Shown: piece after piece, positions 10,801-18,011 of the stretch
How positions within the stretch are numbered: the stretch's first letter is position 1
Layout of the letters: each line of letters starts with the position of its first letter
Origin: Candidatus Dormiibacterota bacterium
Lineage (GTDB): Bacteria; Vulcanimicrobiota; Vulcanimicrobiia; Vulcanimicrobiales; Vulcanimicrobiaceae
Assembly (NCBI GenBank): GCA_035532035.1
Contig: DATKRS010000011.1
Coordinates: 1 to 64,000 of the forward strand
Direction of reading: 5' to 3'
Length of the DNA: 64,000 nucleotides
Notes under the pieces: generated by a model
What the model saw: only the letters and a program-made list of their open reading frames with translations
What the model was told of the DNA's origin: nothing
Databases searched by the model: none
Translations under genes and position numbers: made by a program

Positions 10801-10941
10801 TTCCAACGGATTCTCTCCATGATCAACGAAGCCCAAGCATCAATGCAGCAGAGCGTCGGCACCCCGGCGTTCGAATCGGCGATCACGCGAGGCGGATGGC
10901 TCTCGCTGGAAGCGGCGACGAACGAGGCGCTCGCGATCTAG
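7807..10941 (+). CDS. GAF-GGDEF-STAND ATPase-TPR multidomain regulator
   Basis: This 1044-residue protein joins modules that are normally separate. Residues about 18-145 resemble a GAF sensor. Residues 145-310 form a GGDEF diguanylate cyclase domain: DPLTEVGNRRRF at 149, active-site GGEEF near 226, and an RxxD I-site (RASD) five residues before it, so it should be catalytically intact and feedback inhibited. Residues about 335-600 are a STAND/NB-ARC-type NTPase of the AfsR/LuxR class: FLGRRNEI, Walker A GPGGVGKT at 361, LLAVDNCEHV and TSREPLGVRGE. The remainder is a TPR-like helical region. There is no terminal DNA-binding HTH. The ATG was chosen because the frame opens at a weak TTG 24 codons earlier without homology; TAGAAT seven bases before the ATG could be a -10 for a nearly leaderless transcript. 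Confidence 0.88.
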   Translation: MPEASAFPPSFPAAKRIDVGELIRQVSEVLASEQPLAESVTELCTLLAHAFGARSVSILLDDPGRPCAEYRYDMPLGLVGESIEYAESVPLQIGQQSIGALTIAPRSRDSLASHDVSTLETCARYIAVGLRNARLAHTNDDLERLIEVDPLTEVGNRRRFDLRIDAEWRRCSRNQEPLSVVMIDVDYFKEFNDRYGHVAGDACLQRIAKALSGSTMRASDVVTRYGGEEFAVLLAETDLAGAVAVAENIRLAVERLQIPHAGTSIGTVSISAGVATVTPSPNEASAALVEAADLALYRAKSAGRNRIVAGAYVSEGSIVQRCGVQTATNLPIPLTTFLGRRNEIAQIERLLQNTRLLTLVGPGGVGKTRLALEVSASHAGARSVTFVDLAPAVCPAAVGPTILRALGLHDELAHSTEETICHHLEHNGGLLAVDNCEHVLVECARLAELLLRTAPGVTIIATSREPLGVRGEATYRIPTLEIPPEGAPLTAQEALAYDAVHLFVDRAKLVDPAFELTNENANAVARICRRIDGIPLAIELAAPRLRMMTLEQIERGLDNRFTLLTNGQRNALPRQKTLYALIRWGYELLSPGEQRALQRLSVLIGNWGAEAAVAIAGDADLGADEVLDLVSALVDKSLLIVEPRGNEMRYYALESTRAFAAECLQESGEAAHAARAHARYFYDLIVRTMTADEREDAAAFKAIRGEYDNIQAALRWTLVARGDAELGVALVDALWEFWQGSARYREAQRWLDHTLKLDIGEDRSRSVAARLAKATMNLGEAQQTLDRALPLIDRCAQASDGSGLHLARRMAASAYFELNDTPHAREQIQAMLAEPCVGPEERALSLGYLAYVEMHDGSVEEALSLLAEAVTLDVPPSIQSWIHEYYGIALFLSGRTAEAVEHAQACLAYEDSVHNGTRGALASLTLAWCWLAAGEFGRARIALRRCIRESTLTTRPDYLCACFDAFALLAAERGEPARGATILGFARAERSRRGVRAPFQRILSMINEAQASMQQSVGTPAFESAITRGGWLSLEAATNEALAI

Positions 10942-10964
10942 GCGCGACCAGATCGCCACCTTCC

Positions 10965-13307
10965 CTAGCGCGGGGGCCGTTCGCGCAGAGCGGCAGCGCC
11001 GGCAAGCGTTTCGCGCAAGAACGTCGCCTGGAAAGCCACCATGTCGGTGACCCCCGGAAACTGCGGATGACGTTTGCCGTCGCCGAGTCGCCGCAACCCC
11101 GCAAGCGCGGCGCGCGTCATTGCCCGCGGATTGCGCCGCAGCTCCGGATCGACGAAGAGCTCGGCCGGAAGCTCGCGTAACTGCCGCTCTACGTCTGCGA
11201 TGGCCGCCTCGTCGTCGATCGGGGCGTCGTAGCCGTCGAGGTACGTCGCCAAGAGCTGACTCGCCGTTATGGGGCGGCTCGCGGCAAGCGTATCGCGCAG
11301 GCGATCGCGATCCTCGAGTTTCACGATGTGATAGAGCATCGAGAGACGCCGTCCGACGAATACGTCGTAGCTCACGCCGGCAACATACGTCTGCTCTGCA
11401 ACGGGAGCCAGGCGATCGAGAATCCCGTGCATGGGCAAGAGCGCTCCCGTCGTCGTGTAATGGCCTTCCGGCGTGAGAAAGAACGTACCGCCGGATGCGA
11501 CCACGTTCACGATGCGCGCGAAGTCTTCGTCGAGCGTGCGCCGCATCGCATCCAGCTCCTCGCGGCGGTATGGCTCGCGCAGGCTCGACAGGCGTACGTA
11601 CCGCTGCCCCTTCTCGAAGTTCTCCCGGCTCCAGAAATCCGCCGTCGTCGTCCCCGGCGCGAACTGCGACGCGACCCGCTCGTCGAAAAGCTCGACGAGC
11701 GGCATGCGCCCGTGCCGCAAACCCGCAGACCACCCCAAGCTTGCGATCGTGCGCGATCCGAGCTCGTTCTCGATTGGCAGCAGACCGATTCCGTAGAAGA
11801 TCGCGCCCCCGTTGAACCGGCGCAAAAACGGCATGCGCAGTCGAACGGCGAGAAACCCGGGCTCGTACATGCGCCGCGAGGACGCGCAGAAGATCGGCTC
11901 GCGCCACGCACGGCTCGTCACGGAGAGCGTCGAGGCGAGCGCCGGCGACTCGAGATCGTGCTGATGATTCGCGATGACGAGCGTCGAGCCGCGACGCGCG
12001 GGGAAGCGGCCCCAGCCACGCACGCGGTAGGCGACGTGCACGTACGCAGCGTTTCCGAGAATGACGACGAAGCGCAGCGGCACGCTCCAGACGGACGAGA
12101 GCGGCTTTCGACCGATGCGCAGCACAACGAGCGCCGCCGCGGTGAAGCTGAGACCTGCAATGCCGAAGACGATCTGATACCCGACGCGCGAACCGGCGAA
12201 GGCCGCGAGGACCGCGCCGCCGACGAGCGGCGCGACGACGTTGGGGAGATGCGTCGCGATTCCCCAGATGCCCAGGTCGCGTGCGACGTCACGCAGCTCC
12301 GGCACGCTGTCCATCGCCAATGCCCAGCCCGTCGATATCACGCCTCCGAACCCGACGCCGAAGAGCGCCGCGAATGAGATCATCCAGCTCGGATCGGGCG
12401 CGTATGCGAAACCGAGCGCCGCAATCGCCATCGGTACCCCGGCGAGCGAAACGACGATGCGTCGCGGTACGCGGTCCGAGAGAAAGCCGAGCCAGATCGA
12501 CGAGACGAGCGCACCGACGAGCGCGCTGATGCCCACGAGGCCCGTTCCCGCCGCAGGATTGCTGACGTGCAGGACGTCGTGAAAGAAGGTCAGCACGAAC
12601 GTCATCAGCAGCGTCAGGCCAAAGAACACCGCCGCGCGCGCAGCAAAGATGATGTGGAAGTCGTGCCAGTCGCGGACGCGAACGTGTTCGGGCTCGCTCC
12701 AGGCGCCCTCGTCGATTGCCAAAAGCGAGAACGAGAAGAGCACAAGGATCGCCGCCGTTGCGAGAAACGTCAAGCGCGAGTCGGGGAGCTCGCCTGCGAT
12801 GCTCAGGCCGAGCACGGCACCGATCAGGGTGGCCGCGCCGCGGATTCCCGAGACGATTCCCCACTGCGCGCGAGGCACGATCTCGGGGAGGAGCGCCTGA
12901 TACGCCGAGAGAGCGATGTTCGCTCCGGCGATCGCGACGATCGTAAAGAAGCAGAACCAAGAGAGATCCTGCGCCGTTGCAAGCCCGAGCAACGCGAGCA
13001 CGTCGATGGCGAGCCCAAAGGCGACGAAGACGCGGCGCGAGCCGCCGCCGCGCCGCAACCGGTCCGAAAGCCACCCGGCGAACGGCGGCACGAGCATTGC
13101 GGCGAACGACGACGCCGACGAGAGCGCCGCGAGAACGGTGCGATACGTATGCGGCGTGAGATGGAGCAGGGCCGCGGGAATGGCGATCGCAAGGAGTGCG
13201 GCGTCCTGGAACGCGAGTGGTATCCAGAGCGCGTTCAGCAGCGTCCAGGAGCCGACTTCCTGCGCGCGCCCGTTTTTTTCGTTCAATGCGGAAGAAGAGC
13301 GCGCCAC
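10965..13307 (-). CDS. MFS transporter fused to a PlsC-like acyltransferase
   Basis: This 780-residue protein has two parts. Residues about 25-420 are a twelve-helix major facilitator with the loop motif GWLSDRLRRGG. Residues about 430-780 resemble a glycerolipid acyltransferase (PlsC): VIANHQHDLESP matches motif I, but H-x4-D reads H-x4-E here, and FLTPEGHYTTTGALL matches the PEG motif. The layout recalls the lysophospholipid flippase LplT and acyltransferase Aas, which are separate or fused in other bacteria. A plausible role is import and re-acylation or remodelling of membrane lipids (inference). The start is a GTG just before the first helix, without a clear Shine-Dalgarno. No acyl-ACP synthetase domain is present. 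Confidence 0.82.
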   Translation of the reverse strand: MARSSSALNEKNGRAQEVGSWTLLNALWIPLAFQDAALLAIAIPAALLHLTPHTYRTVLAALSSASSFAAMLVPPFAGWLSDRLRRGGGSRRVFVAFGLAIDVLALLGLATAQDLSWFCFFTIVAIAGANIALSAYQALLPEIVPRAQWGIVSGIRGAATLIGAVLGLSIAGELPDSRLTFLATAAILVLFSFSLLAIDEGAWSEPEHVRVRDWHDFHIIFAARAAVFFGLTLLMTFVLTFFHDVLHVSNPAAGTGLVGISALVGALVSSIWLGFLSDRVPRRIVVSLAGVPMAIAALGFAYAPDPSWMISFAALFGVGFGGVISTGWALAMDSVPELRDVARDLGIWGIATHLPNVVAPLVGGAVLAAFAGSRVGYQIVFGIAGLSFTAAALVVLRIGRKPLSSVWSVPLRFVVILGNAAYVHVAYRVRGWGRFPARRGSTLVIANHQHDLESPALASTLSVTSRAWREPIFCASSRRMYEPGFLAVRLRMPFLRRFNGGAIFYGIGLLPIENELGSRTIASLGWSAGLRHGRMPLVELFDERVASQFAPGTTTADFWSRENFEKGQRYVRLSSLREPYRREELDAMRRTLDEDFARIVNVVASGGTFFLTPEGHYTTTGALLPMHGILDRLAPVAEQTYVAGVSYDVFVGRRLSMLYHIVKLEDRDRLRDTLAASRPITASQLLATYLDGYDAPIDDEAAIADVERQLRELPAELFVDPELRRNPRAMTRAALAGLRRLGDGKRHPQFPGVTDMVAFQATFLRETLAGAAALRERPPR

Positions 13308-13370
13308 TCGGCGAGCAGGCCGAACCGCCGCACGCGCTCGGCGCCGATTGCGAAAGAGACCGCTACGCTA

Positions 13371-14033
13371 CTAGCGCGCATCGACGGGGCTTGCGTCGAT
13401 GAAGATTACGCCTCGGCCGTGCGCGCCATTGAGACGTCCGAGCGCGTCGATCGCCGCACCGATCGGCGTATTCGGGTCGAGCGCCTCGCTGATCGTGAAA
13501 CCAGTCTGGGCGAGCGCCTGCGCATCGAGCGGTGCGCGCAAGAACGCCGGCAAATACCGAAACCGCGTAATCGCGGAGAGCATGAGGCCTGCCTTTCTCT
13601 GCACGAGCGACGGATCGACGGTCACGACGACGACGTCGTGCGCGCCCGAGCGTTCCGTTCGATCGAAAACGCTGAAATCGATGCCGATGCTGCGCGCCTG
13701 CGCACGCGCATCGTCGACGCCGCTTCCCCAAAGGCCGATGCGGTACCCGTCGGGAGGACGCGCGTCAAGCCGTCGCAGCCACGCGAGCAGGTCGTCGAAG
13801 GTCGCCTGCGTCGACGTCACGACTTCGTGCCCCTCGTACGTGCCTGCGCCGTCGCTGATGCCGAGCGCGTTGCGCTCGCTCGAAGAGAGCGACCGGTGCC
13901 AATCGCGCACCGCCAGCACGTTGCTCTGCGGATATAATGGAAACCCGGCCGGGTTGATCGGGGTCTGCCGCGCAGGCGTATGCGCGCACGAAACGAGCAG
14001 CGGCAGGAGTAGGACGACCAAGGTCACGCGCAC
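13371..14033 (-). CDS. Putative lipoprotein with glycoside-hydrolase-25-like or DUF-type domain, function unknown
   Basis: This 220-residue protein starts with VRVTLVVLLLPLLVSCAH, a short hydrophobic segment ending in a lipobox-like LLVSC, so it should be a lipoprotein. The GTG at 14031-14033 was chosen because the open frame upstream would overlap the opposite-strand Mpo1-like gene and is Arg-rich and non-homologous. A second GTG lies two codons later. The mature part has alternating hydrophobic strands (DVVVVTVDPSLV, GRGVIFIDASPVD) typical of an alpha/beta domain. I do not recognise the family; the hydrolase-like hint is weak. It is divergent from the Mpo1-like gene with 48 bp between them. 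Confidence 0.6.
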   Translation of the reverse strand: MRVTLVVLLLPLLVSCAHTPARQTPINPAGFPLYPQSNVLAVRDWHRSLSSSERNALGISDGAGTYEGHEVVTSTQATFDDLLAWLRRLDARPPDGYRIGLWGSGVDDARAQARSIGIDFSVFDRTERSGAHDVVVVTVDPSLVQRKAGLMLSAITRFRYLPAFLRAPLDAQALAQTGFTISEALDPNTPIGAAIDALGRLNGAHGRGVIFIDASPVDAR

Positions 14034-14081
14034 GGAGGGTCGCTTCGAGGAGAAGGCGCTCAGGCCCCGTAAGCCCACCGG

Positions 14082-14393
14082 ATGAAGTTCGACGACTTCT
14101 GGCCACGCTATCTCCTGGCGCATTCCGATCCGCGAACGCGCGCGCTGCACGTCGCCGGCACACTCGCCGGCACAGCGCTTGTCATCACCGCGCTCGCCGC
14201 ACGAAAACCGTGGCTCGCCGCTATCGGCCTCGTCGCGGGATACGGACCGGCGTGGGCGTCGCACGCGCTCATCGAGCGCAACCGCCCGGAAACCTTTCGG
14301 GCGCCGATCGCGTCACTCCGTGCCGACTACATCATGGCGTGGCACGTGTTGCGTGGAACCATCGACGAGCAGTACGCAAAGATTCGCTCGTGA
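14082..14393 (+). CDS. Mpo1-like (DUF962) small membrane protein
   Basis: This 103-residue protein begins FDDFWPRYLLAHSDPRTRALHVAGT, broken by two membrane helices (about 25-40 and 45-60). It then has WASHALIERNRPETF and LRADYIMAW, which together match the DUF962/Mpo1 family. The yeast member is a dioxygenase in phytosphingosine alpha-oxidation; bacterial members are mostly uncharacterised. The conserved His residues (H15, H24 and the SHALIERN His) are present. A strong hairpin terminator follows 16 bases after the stop codon. Confidence 0.85.
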   Translation: MKFDDFWPRYLLAHSDPRTRALHVAGTLAGTALVITALAARKPWLAAIGLVAGYGPAWASHALIERNRPETFRAPIASLRADYIMAWHVLRGTIDEQYAKIRS

Positions 14394-14409
14394 AACCGAC
14401 GGACAAAGC

Positions 14410-14446
14410 TAAGGAACCTCTGAGCGGATTAATCAGAGGTTCCTTA
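14410..14446. terminator. 14-bp perfect stem-loop, bidirectional terminator
   Basis: Positions 14410-14423 and 14433-14446 are exact inverted complements around a 9-base loop (gcggattaa). The hairpin follows the Mpo1-like gene, and its distal arm contains the TAA of a short minus-strand frame, so it can serve both directions. It is flanked by A/T-rich ends (taagg, cctta) rather than a long T run. Confidence 0.75.
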
Positions 14447-14596
14447 ACCCTTGCCGTCACATTCGTCGCCGTACCCGCCTCGTGGAAGCAGGAACTTGAC
14501 GTGCGGTGGATTGTTCGAGCCGACTCGACCCTGCACGTACACCGCACGACGGCCGTTGAGCCCGCCCCCGTGAAACGTGATGACGCCGCCGCTCAG
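14444..14596 (-). CDS. Short C-terminal-like coding remnant or small protein
   Basis: A 50-52 codon minus-strand frame runs from just beyond the inositol-monophosphatase stop codon to a TAA inside the terminator hairpin. Its translation (SGGVITFHGGGLNGRRAVYVQ, continuing to a Gly-rich end with GYGDECDGKG) looks like a protein C-terminus, and codon third positions follow the local G/C bias. It lacks a standard start codon: an in-frame TGA precedes it, and the first candidates are CTG at 14594-14596 or an internal GTG. It may be a decayed gene, a gene truncated by rearrangement, or a coupled small protein. I assign no function. Confidence 0.25.
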   Translation of the reverse strand: MSGGVITFHGGGLNGRRAVYVQGRVGSNNPPHVKFLLPRGGYGDECDGKG

Positions 14597-15369
14597 CGTG
14601 TTTCACCCCTAAGCAGCGCGCCCAGCTCGTCGTGGATCTTCCCATTGGTCGCGAGAATCGAGCCTGCGTCGAGCGCCGCTGCGCCGCCGTCGATGCGCGT
14701 GACCGTGCCTCCCGCTTCGCGAACGAGCAGCGTTCCCGCGGCGACGTCCCACGCGTGGAGATCGAACTCCCAGAAGCCGTCGAACCGGCCGCACGCGGCG
14801 TACGCGAGATCCAGCGCCGCCGCGCCGTCGCGGCGTACCGCCTGCGCGTGATGTGACGCGGCAGCGAACTGCGCCCCGTTGCGTTCGAAATCCGCAGGGT
14901 GAAACCCGGTGCAGACCAGCGCCTCCCCAAGCCACGGAATCTCCGAGACGCGAATCGACTGCCCGTTGAGCGACGCGCCGCCGCCGCGTTGCGCGGCAAA
15001 GCATTCGCGCATAGCCGGCGCGTAGACCACGCCCGCGACCAGCTCGCCATCTCGCTCGTAGGCAATAGAGACGTTCCACAAAGGATAGCCGTGCGCGTAG
15101 TTCGTCGTGCCGTCGAGGGGATCGACGATCCAGCGCTCCTGCCCGGTGCCGGCATGGAGCCCGCTTTCCTCGCTCAGAATCGTCGCTGTGGGAGAGGCGG
15201 CGCGTAAGCGCTCCACGACGAGCCTCTCGCTCGCCGCATCCGCAAGCGTCACGATGTCGGCGCGCCGTGCCTTTTCACGTATCTCCAGCGGGCCGTGCAG
15301 ATGCTCGAGCAGCAGCGCTCCAGCCTCACGCGCGACGTCGAGCGCGAGTTCCAAGGGGTCGCGCTTCAC
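14593..15369 (-). CDS. Inositol monophosphatase family phosphatase
   Basis: This 258-residue protein carries the metal and substrate motifs of the FIG superfamily: EESG near residue 67, DPLDGTTNYAHG around residue 83 and the late WDVAAGTLLVREAGG. It should be a Mg2+-dependent, Li+-sensitive phosphatase of inositol phosphates or a related sugar phosphate (for example histidinol phosphate). The substrate cannot be read from the sequence. Its ATG overlaps the stop of the upstream serine-hydrolase gene by four bases, so the two are co-translated. Length is typical (about 260). Confidence 0.92.
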   Translation of the reverse strand: MKRDPLELALDVAREAGALLLEHLHGPLEIREKARRADIVTLADAASERLVVERLRAASPTATILSEESGLHAGTGQERWIVDPLDGTTNYAHGYPLWNVSIAYERDGELVAGVVYAPAMRECFAAQRGGGASLNGQSIRVSEIPWLGEALVCTGFHPADFERNGAQFAAASHHAQAVRRDGAAALDLAYAACGRFDGFWEFDLHAWDVAAGTLLVREAGGTVTRIDGGAAALDAGSILATNGKIHDELGALLRGETR

Positions 15370-16205
15370 GCTAGCTCGTCGATCCTTGCCGCGATCGTCC
15401 TCAGTCGCGCGTACGCCACGCGCGCGTCCTCAGGCTTGAACTGCGACAGCAACGCAACAACGTACGGGGCGCGCCCGTACGGATCCACGATCGCGACGTC
15501 GTTGCGCACGTCGGGTAAGACTCCGGTCTTGTTCGCGATCGGTACGCGCCGACGGACGCCGGCGGGTATCGTGTCGCGATCTTCCTGACGAAGCATGACG
15601 TCCACGATCGCCCTGCAGCTCTTTGCGCTCGCAACGTGCGTCGGCATCGCGCGCGCTCCGCGCTCGATGCCGAGCAGCACTCTCCCCATATCGCCCGCGC
15701 TCGTCGTGTTATCGATTCCGCGAGCGCGCGCCGCAAAATCCATGAAGTGGCGCTGCAGACGCGTTTGCTCGAGATCAAGCGAGGCGGCAACCGCGTTCAC
15801 GCCGGCGAAGGAGAGGCGATCCGCGAGCACGTTCGCTGCGGTATTGTCGCTCTGGGTGACCATCGCATCGACGAGATGCCTGACGGATGCGCGCGATCCC
15901 GGCCGCACACTCCCAAAGCTCTGCGAAGCGCCCACGATCTCGCGCTCCGAAAGCCGCAGCGTATCGCTCCAGCGAAGCCTGCCGGCGTCGATCTCGCGAA
16001 CCGCGCCGATGAGAATCACGAGCTTGATGACCGACGCCGAGGGCAAGCGACGGTTCGCGTCGTGCTGGGCAAATGGACGCGCGTCGTGCAGCCGTTGAGC
16101 AAAGATCGCGACCGTACCCGGGAAGGGCCATCGCTCGAGGCGCGGACCCGCGGCGAGGGCGGCGATTGCCGCAACGCCGCTGCCGATAAAGAGACGCCGC
16201 TCCAT
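15366..16205 (-). CDS. Class A beta-lactamase-like serine hydrolase
   Basis: This 279-residue protein has a signal-type N-terminus (Arg-Arg followed by hydrophobic Ala-rich residues 7-20) and penicilloyl-serine-transferase motifs: SVIK (SxxK, around residue 58), SDN (around 120) and KTG (around 227). In place of the class A omega-loop Glu166 and Asn170 it has RHFMDFAARARG, the variant found in beta-lactamase2 relatives of unknown substrate. It may therefore be a peptidoglycan-active or non-beta-lactam hydrolase rather than a resistance enzyme. The gene is divergent from the small secreted protein gene at 16262. Confidence 0.85.
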   Translation of the reverse strand: MERRLFIGSGVAAIAALAAGPRLERWPFPGTVAIFAQRLHDARPFAQHDANRRLPSASVIKLVILIGAVREIDAGRLRWSDTLRLSEREIVGASQSFGSVRPGSRASVRHLVDAMVTQSDNTAANVLADRLSFAGVNAVAASLDLEQTRLQRHFMDFAARARGIDNTTSAGDMGRVLLGIERGARAMPTHVASAKSCRAIVDVMLRQEDRDTIPAGVRRRVPIANKTGVLPDVRNDVAIVDPYGRAPYVVALLSQFKPEDARVAYARLRTIAARIDELA

Positions 16206-16261
16206 GGACGACGCGCTTTCCGGTAGGGGGTTCGCACCGCCTGCTGAAATTCAGGGCCACA

Positions 16262-16708
16262 ATGCAGCGCTCTTTTATGTTTGTGGCAATCGTGGCGGCG
16301 CTTCTCCCGAGCGCCGTCCTTCCCGCGCCGGTTATCGCCTCGCCGGCACACGCGTGCGTCAATACGACGGTCACGATCGTCGAACCGCGCATCGTCAGTT
16401 ACGGGCAAACGCACTTCACTCGCGCGGACTTTGCAAGCGGCGTGGAGGTAGCCTTCAACACGACGCTTGGCGTGAACGCCGCCGGGTCGGCCTCGGTCGT
16501 GCATTACGGGGGTGCCGGCGGCAACGCGTTGATGATGTCGGAACGACGCGGAGATCGCGTCCGCGTCTGTCTCGTCCACGTCCCCACGCGAGACCGCTAC
16601 TGCAACCCGGTGACCGATTTACGCGGGCGCGTCTACACCGTCTACGATTATCGCCGGCACGCTTCGTATTCGGGAATGAATAGCGAACACGACTGCGGTG
16701 GTGCCTGA
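16262..16708 (+). CDS. Small secreted protein of unknown function
   Basis: This 148-residue protein has a clear signal peptide (MQRSFMFVAIVAALLPSAVL, with cleavage probably near AHA at about 30). The mature protein has four or five cysteines, including CLVHVP and YCNPVT, which could form disulfides outside the cytoplasm. I do not recognise the family. It is followed immediately by the DUF1003-like gene, whose ATG overlaps its TGA, so the two are probably co-transcribed. Confidence 0.65.
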   Translation: MQRSFMFVAIVAALLPSAVLPAPVIASPAHACVNTTVTIVEPRIVSYGQTHFTRADFASGVEVAFNTTLGVNAAGSASVVHYGGAGGNALMMSERRGDRVRVCLVHVPTRDRYCNPVTDLRGRVYTVYDYRRHASYSGMNSEHDCGGA

Positions 16709-17172
16709 TGCAGAGCGCCGCGCAAAGTCCCGCACAGGTCGACGACCACCCTCTCGTCCCGGACGTCAACGCGCAGCATTGCGATCGGCTCTCCGTGACG
16801 GAACGCGTCTGCCGGCGGATCGCCGATGCGACGGGAGCGCCGACAGCGCTGCTGCTCGCGATCCTTCTTCAGTTTGGATGGATCCTTTGGGGGACGCTGA
16901 CGCACTGGGACCCGTATCCGTTCGCTTTTCTGCTCACGATTTCGAACATTCTTCAACTGATTCTCATCTTCGTCATCTCGGTCGCGCAAAAGCAACAGAC
17001 GATGCATGCCGAGATACGCGCTGAAGCGGACCACGACACGATCTCGCGCCTGCTCTACCACGGCGAGGTCCAGGACCGCATTCTCGTTCGCCTCGCCGAG
17101 CGTGCGGGAGTCGACGTCAGCGATTTGGCGCCGATGATCGCGTCGCTTACAAAGCAGGCGTCGATGCCATGA
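16708..17172 (+). CDS. DUF1003-like membrane protein
   Basis: This 154-residue protein has a hydrophilic N-terminus, then two transmembrane helices (about residues 45-65 and 74-96) joined by WDPYPFAF. A charged tail with EIRAEADHD follows. The arrangement and the phrases LLAILLQFGWILWG and LLTISNILQLILIFVISVAQKQQ fit the DUF1003 family, which has no known biochemical function. Its stop (TGA 17170-17172) overlaps an ATG (17169-17171) that probably belongs to the following thioesterase gene (see that entry). Confidence 0.7.
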   Translation: MQSAAQSPAQVDDHPLVPDVNAQHCDRLSVTERVCRRIADATGAPTALLLAILLQFGWILWGTLTHWDPYPFAFLLTISNILQLILIFVISVAQKQQTMHAEIRAEADHDTISRLLYHGEVQDRILVRLAERAGVDVSDLAPMIASLTKQASMP

Positions 17173-17215
17173 TCCACGCACCTCTTCTCGCCGCGGCCTG
17201 GCTCCGCGAAACGTT

Positions 17216-18004
17216 CTGGTAGTCGCGTTCTACGAGCCGATCGGCGCCCACGCGTTTCGCGCGACGTCGGCGACGAGCAGCCCCTGGGACCAGCGTCTTC
17301 AGCACGGGGGGCCGGTGTCGGCGCTGCTCGCTTCAACGATCGAACGCACGTATCCGCGGCCGGAGATGCGCGTGGCACAGGCCACGATCGACTTTCTCGG
17401 TCCGATGCCCCGCGCCGAGGTCAGCGTGCGCACCCAGATCGTACGGCCAGGCCGTCAGATCGAGCTCGGCGAGGCGACGATGGAGCACGACGGCAGAGTC
17501 TTCGCGCTCGCGCGCCTCTGGCGCATTCGCGTACTCGCACGAGAGGACGCGCAACCACGCGACGAGTCACCCCCGGACTTAAGCGGCGCTCGCGAACTGC
17601 GGGAGTTTCCCGGCTTGGAAGGGTGGGGATACGGTGAGGCGATCGCGTGGCATTTCGTCAGCGGCGGATACGCCTGCCCGGGTCCCGCTGACGTTTGGAC
17701 GCACGTTCGCCTGCCGCTCGTCGCCGGAGAGGCGCTCCTTCCGCTGGAGCGCGCGCTGATCGTCGCGGACTCCGCCAACGGCGTGAGCGCCGAACGCGCT
17801 CTCGAGGAGTGGATCTCCGTTCCGCCGCGGCTCACCGTGACGTTTCTGCGCTATCCCGCCGGCGAGTGGATCCTTTTGCAGGCTCGCAGCACGCTCGCCG
17901 GCGACGGCATCGGAGCGTGCGTCTTCACGCTCGCGGACACCAGCGGCGCATTCGCCTACGGCTCGCAGCCGTTGCTCGTGGACCGTCGCCGGCCAGCGTT
18001 ATAG
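17216..18004 (+). CDS. Acyl-CoA thioesterase-like double hotdog protein, start unresolved
   Basis: The frame encodes about 250 residues of a thioesterase-like (TesB/4HBT_3) protein: FYEPIGAHAF and WDQRLQHGGPVSALLAST near the N-terminus, then a second hotdog half with FVSGGYACPGPADVW and IVADSANG. Homology starts at about 17222, but in this frame there is no ATG, GTG or TTG before the GTG at 17315, which lies past the conserved WDxxxQHGGP motif. An ATG at 17169, overlapping the previous TGA (ATGA), opens a different frame that stops at 17220-17222. The annotated start at CTG 17216 is therefore provisional. Either a non-standard start is used or a single base is missing near 17170-17220. Confidence 0.75.
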   Translation: MVVAFYEPIGAHAFRATSATSSPWDQRLQHGGPVSALLASTIERTYPRPEMRVAQATIDFLGPMPRAEVSVRTQIVRPGRQIELGEATMEHDGRVFALARLWRIRVLAREDAQPRDESPPDLSGARELREFPGLEGWGYGEAIAWHFVSGGYACPGPADVWTHVRLPLVAGEALLPLERALIVADSANGVSAERALEEWISVPPRLTVTFLRYPAGEWILLQARSTLAGDGIGACVFTLADTSGAFAYGSQPLLVDRRRPAL

Positions 18005-18011
18005 CTGCAGA

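Noticed and set aside
12567-13937. Large plus-strand ORFs (over 300-450 codons) opposite the MFS-PlsC gene
   Set aside because: They are Arg/Asp-rich shadows with no family motifs; the minus-strand gene has strong transporter and acyltransferase motifs.
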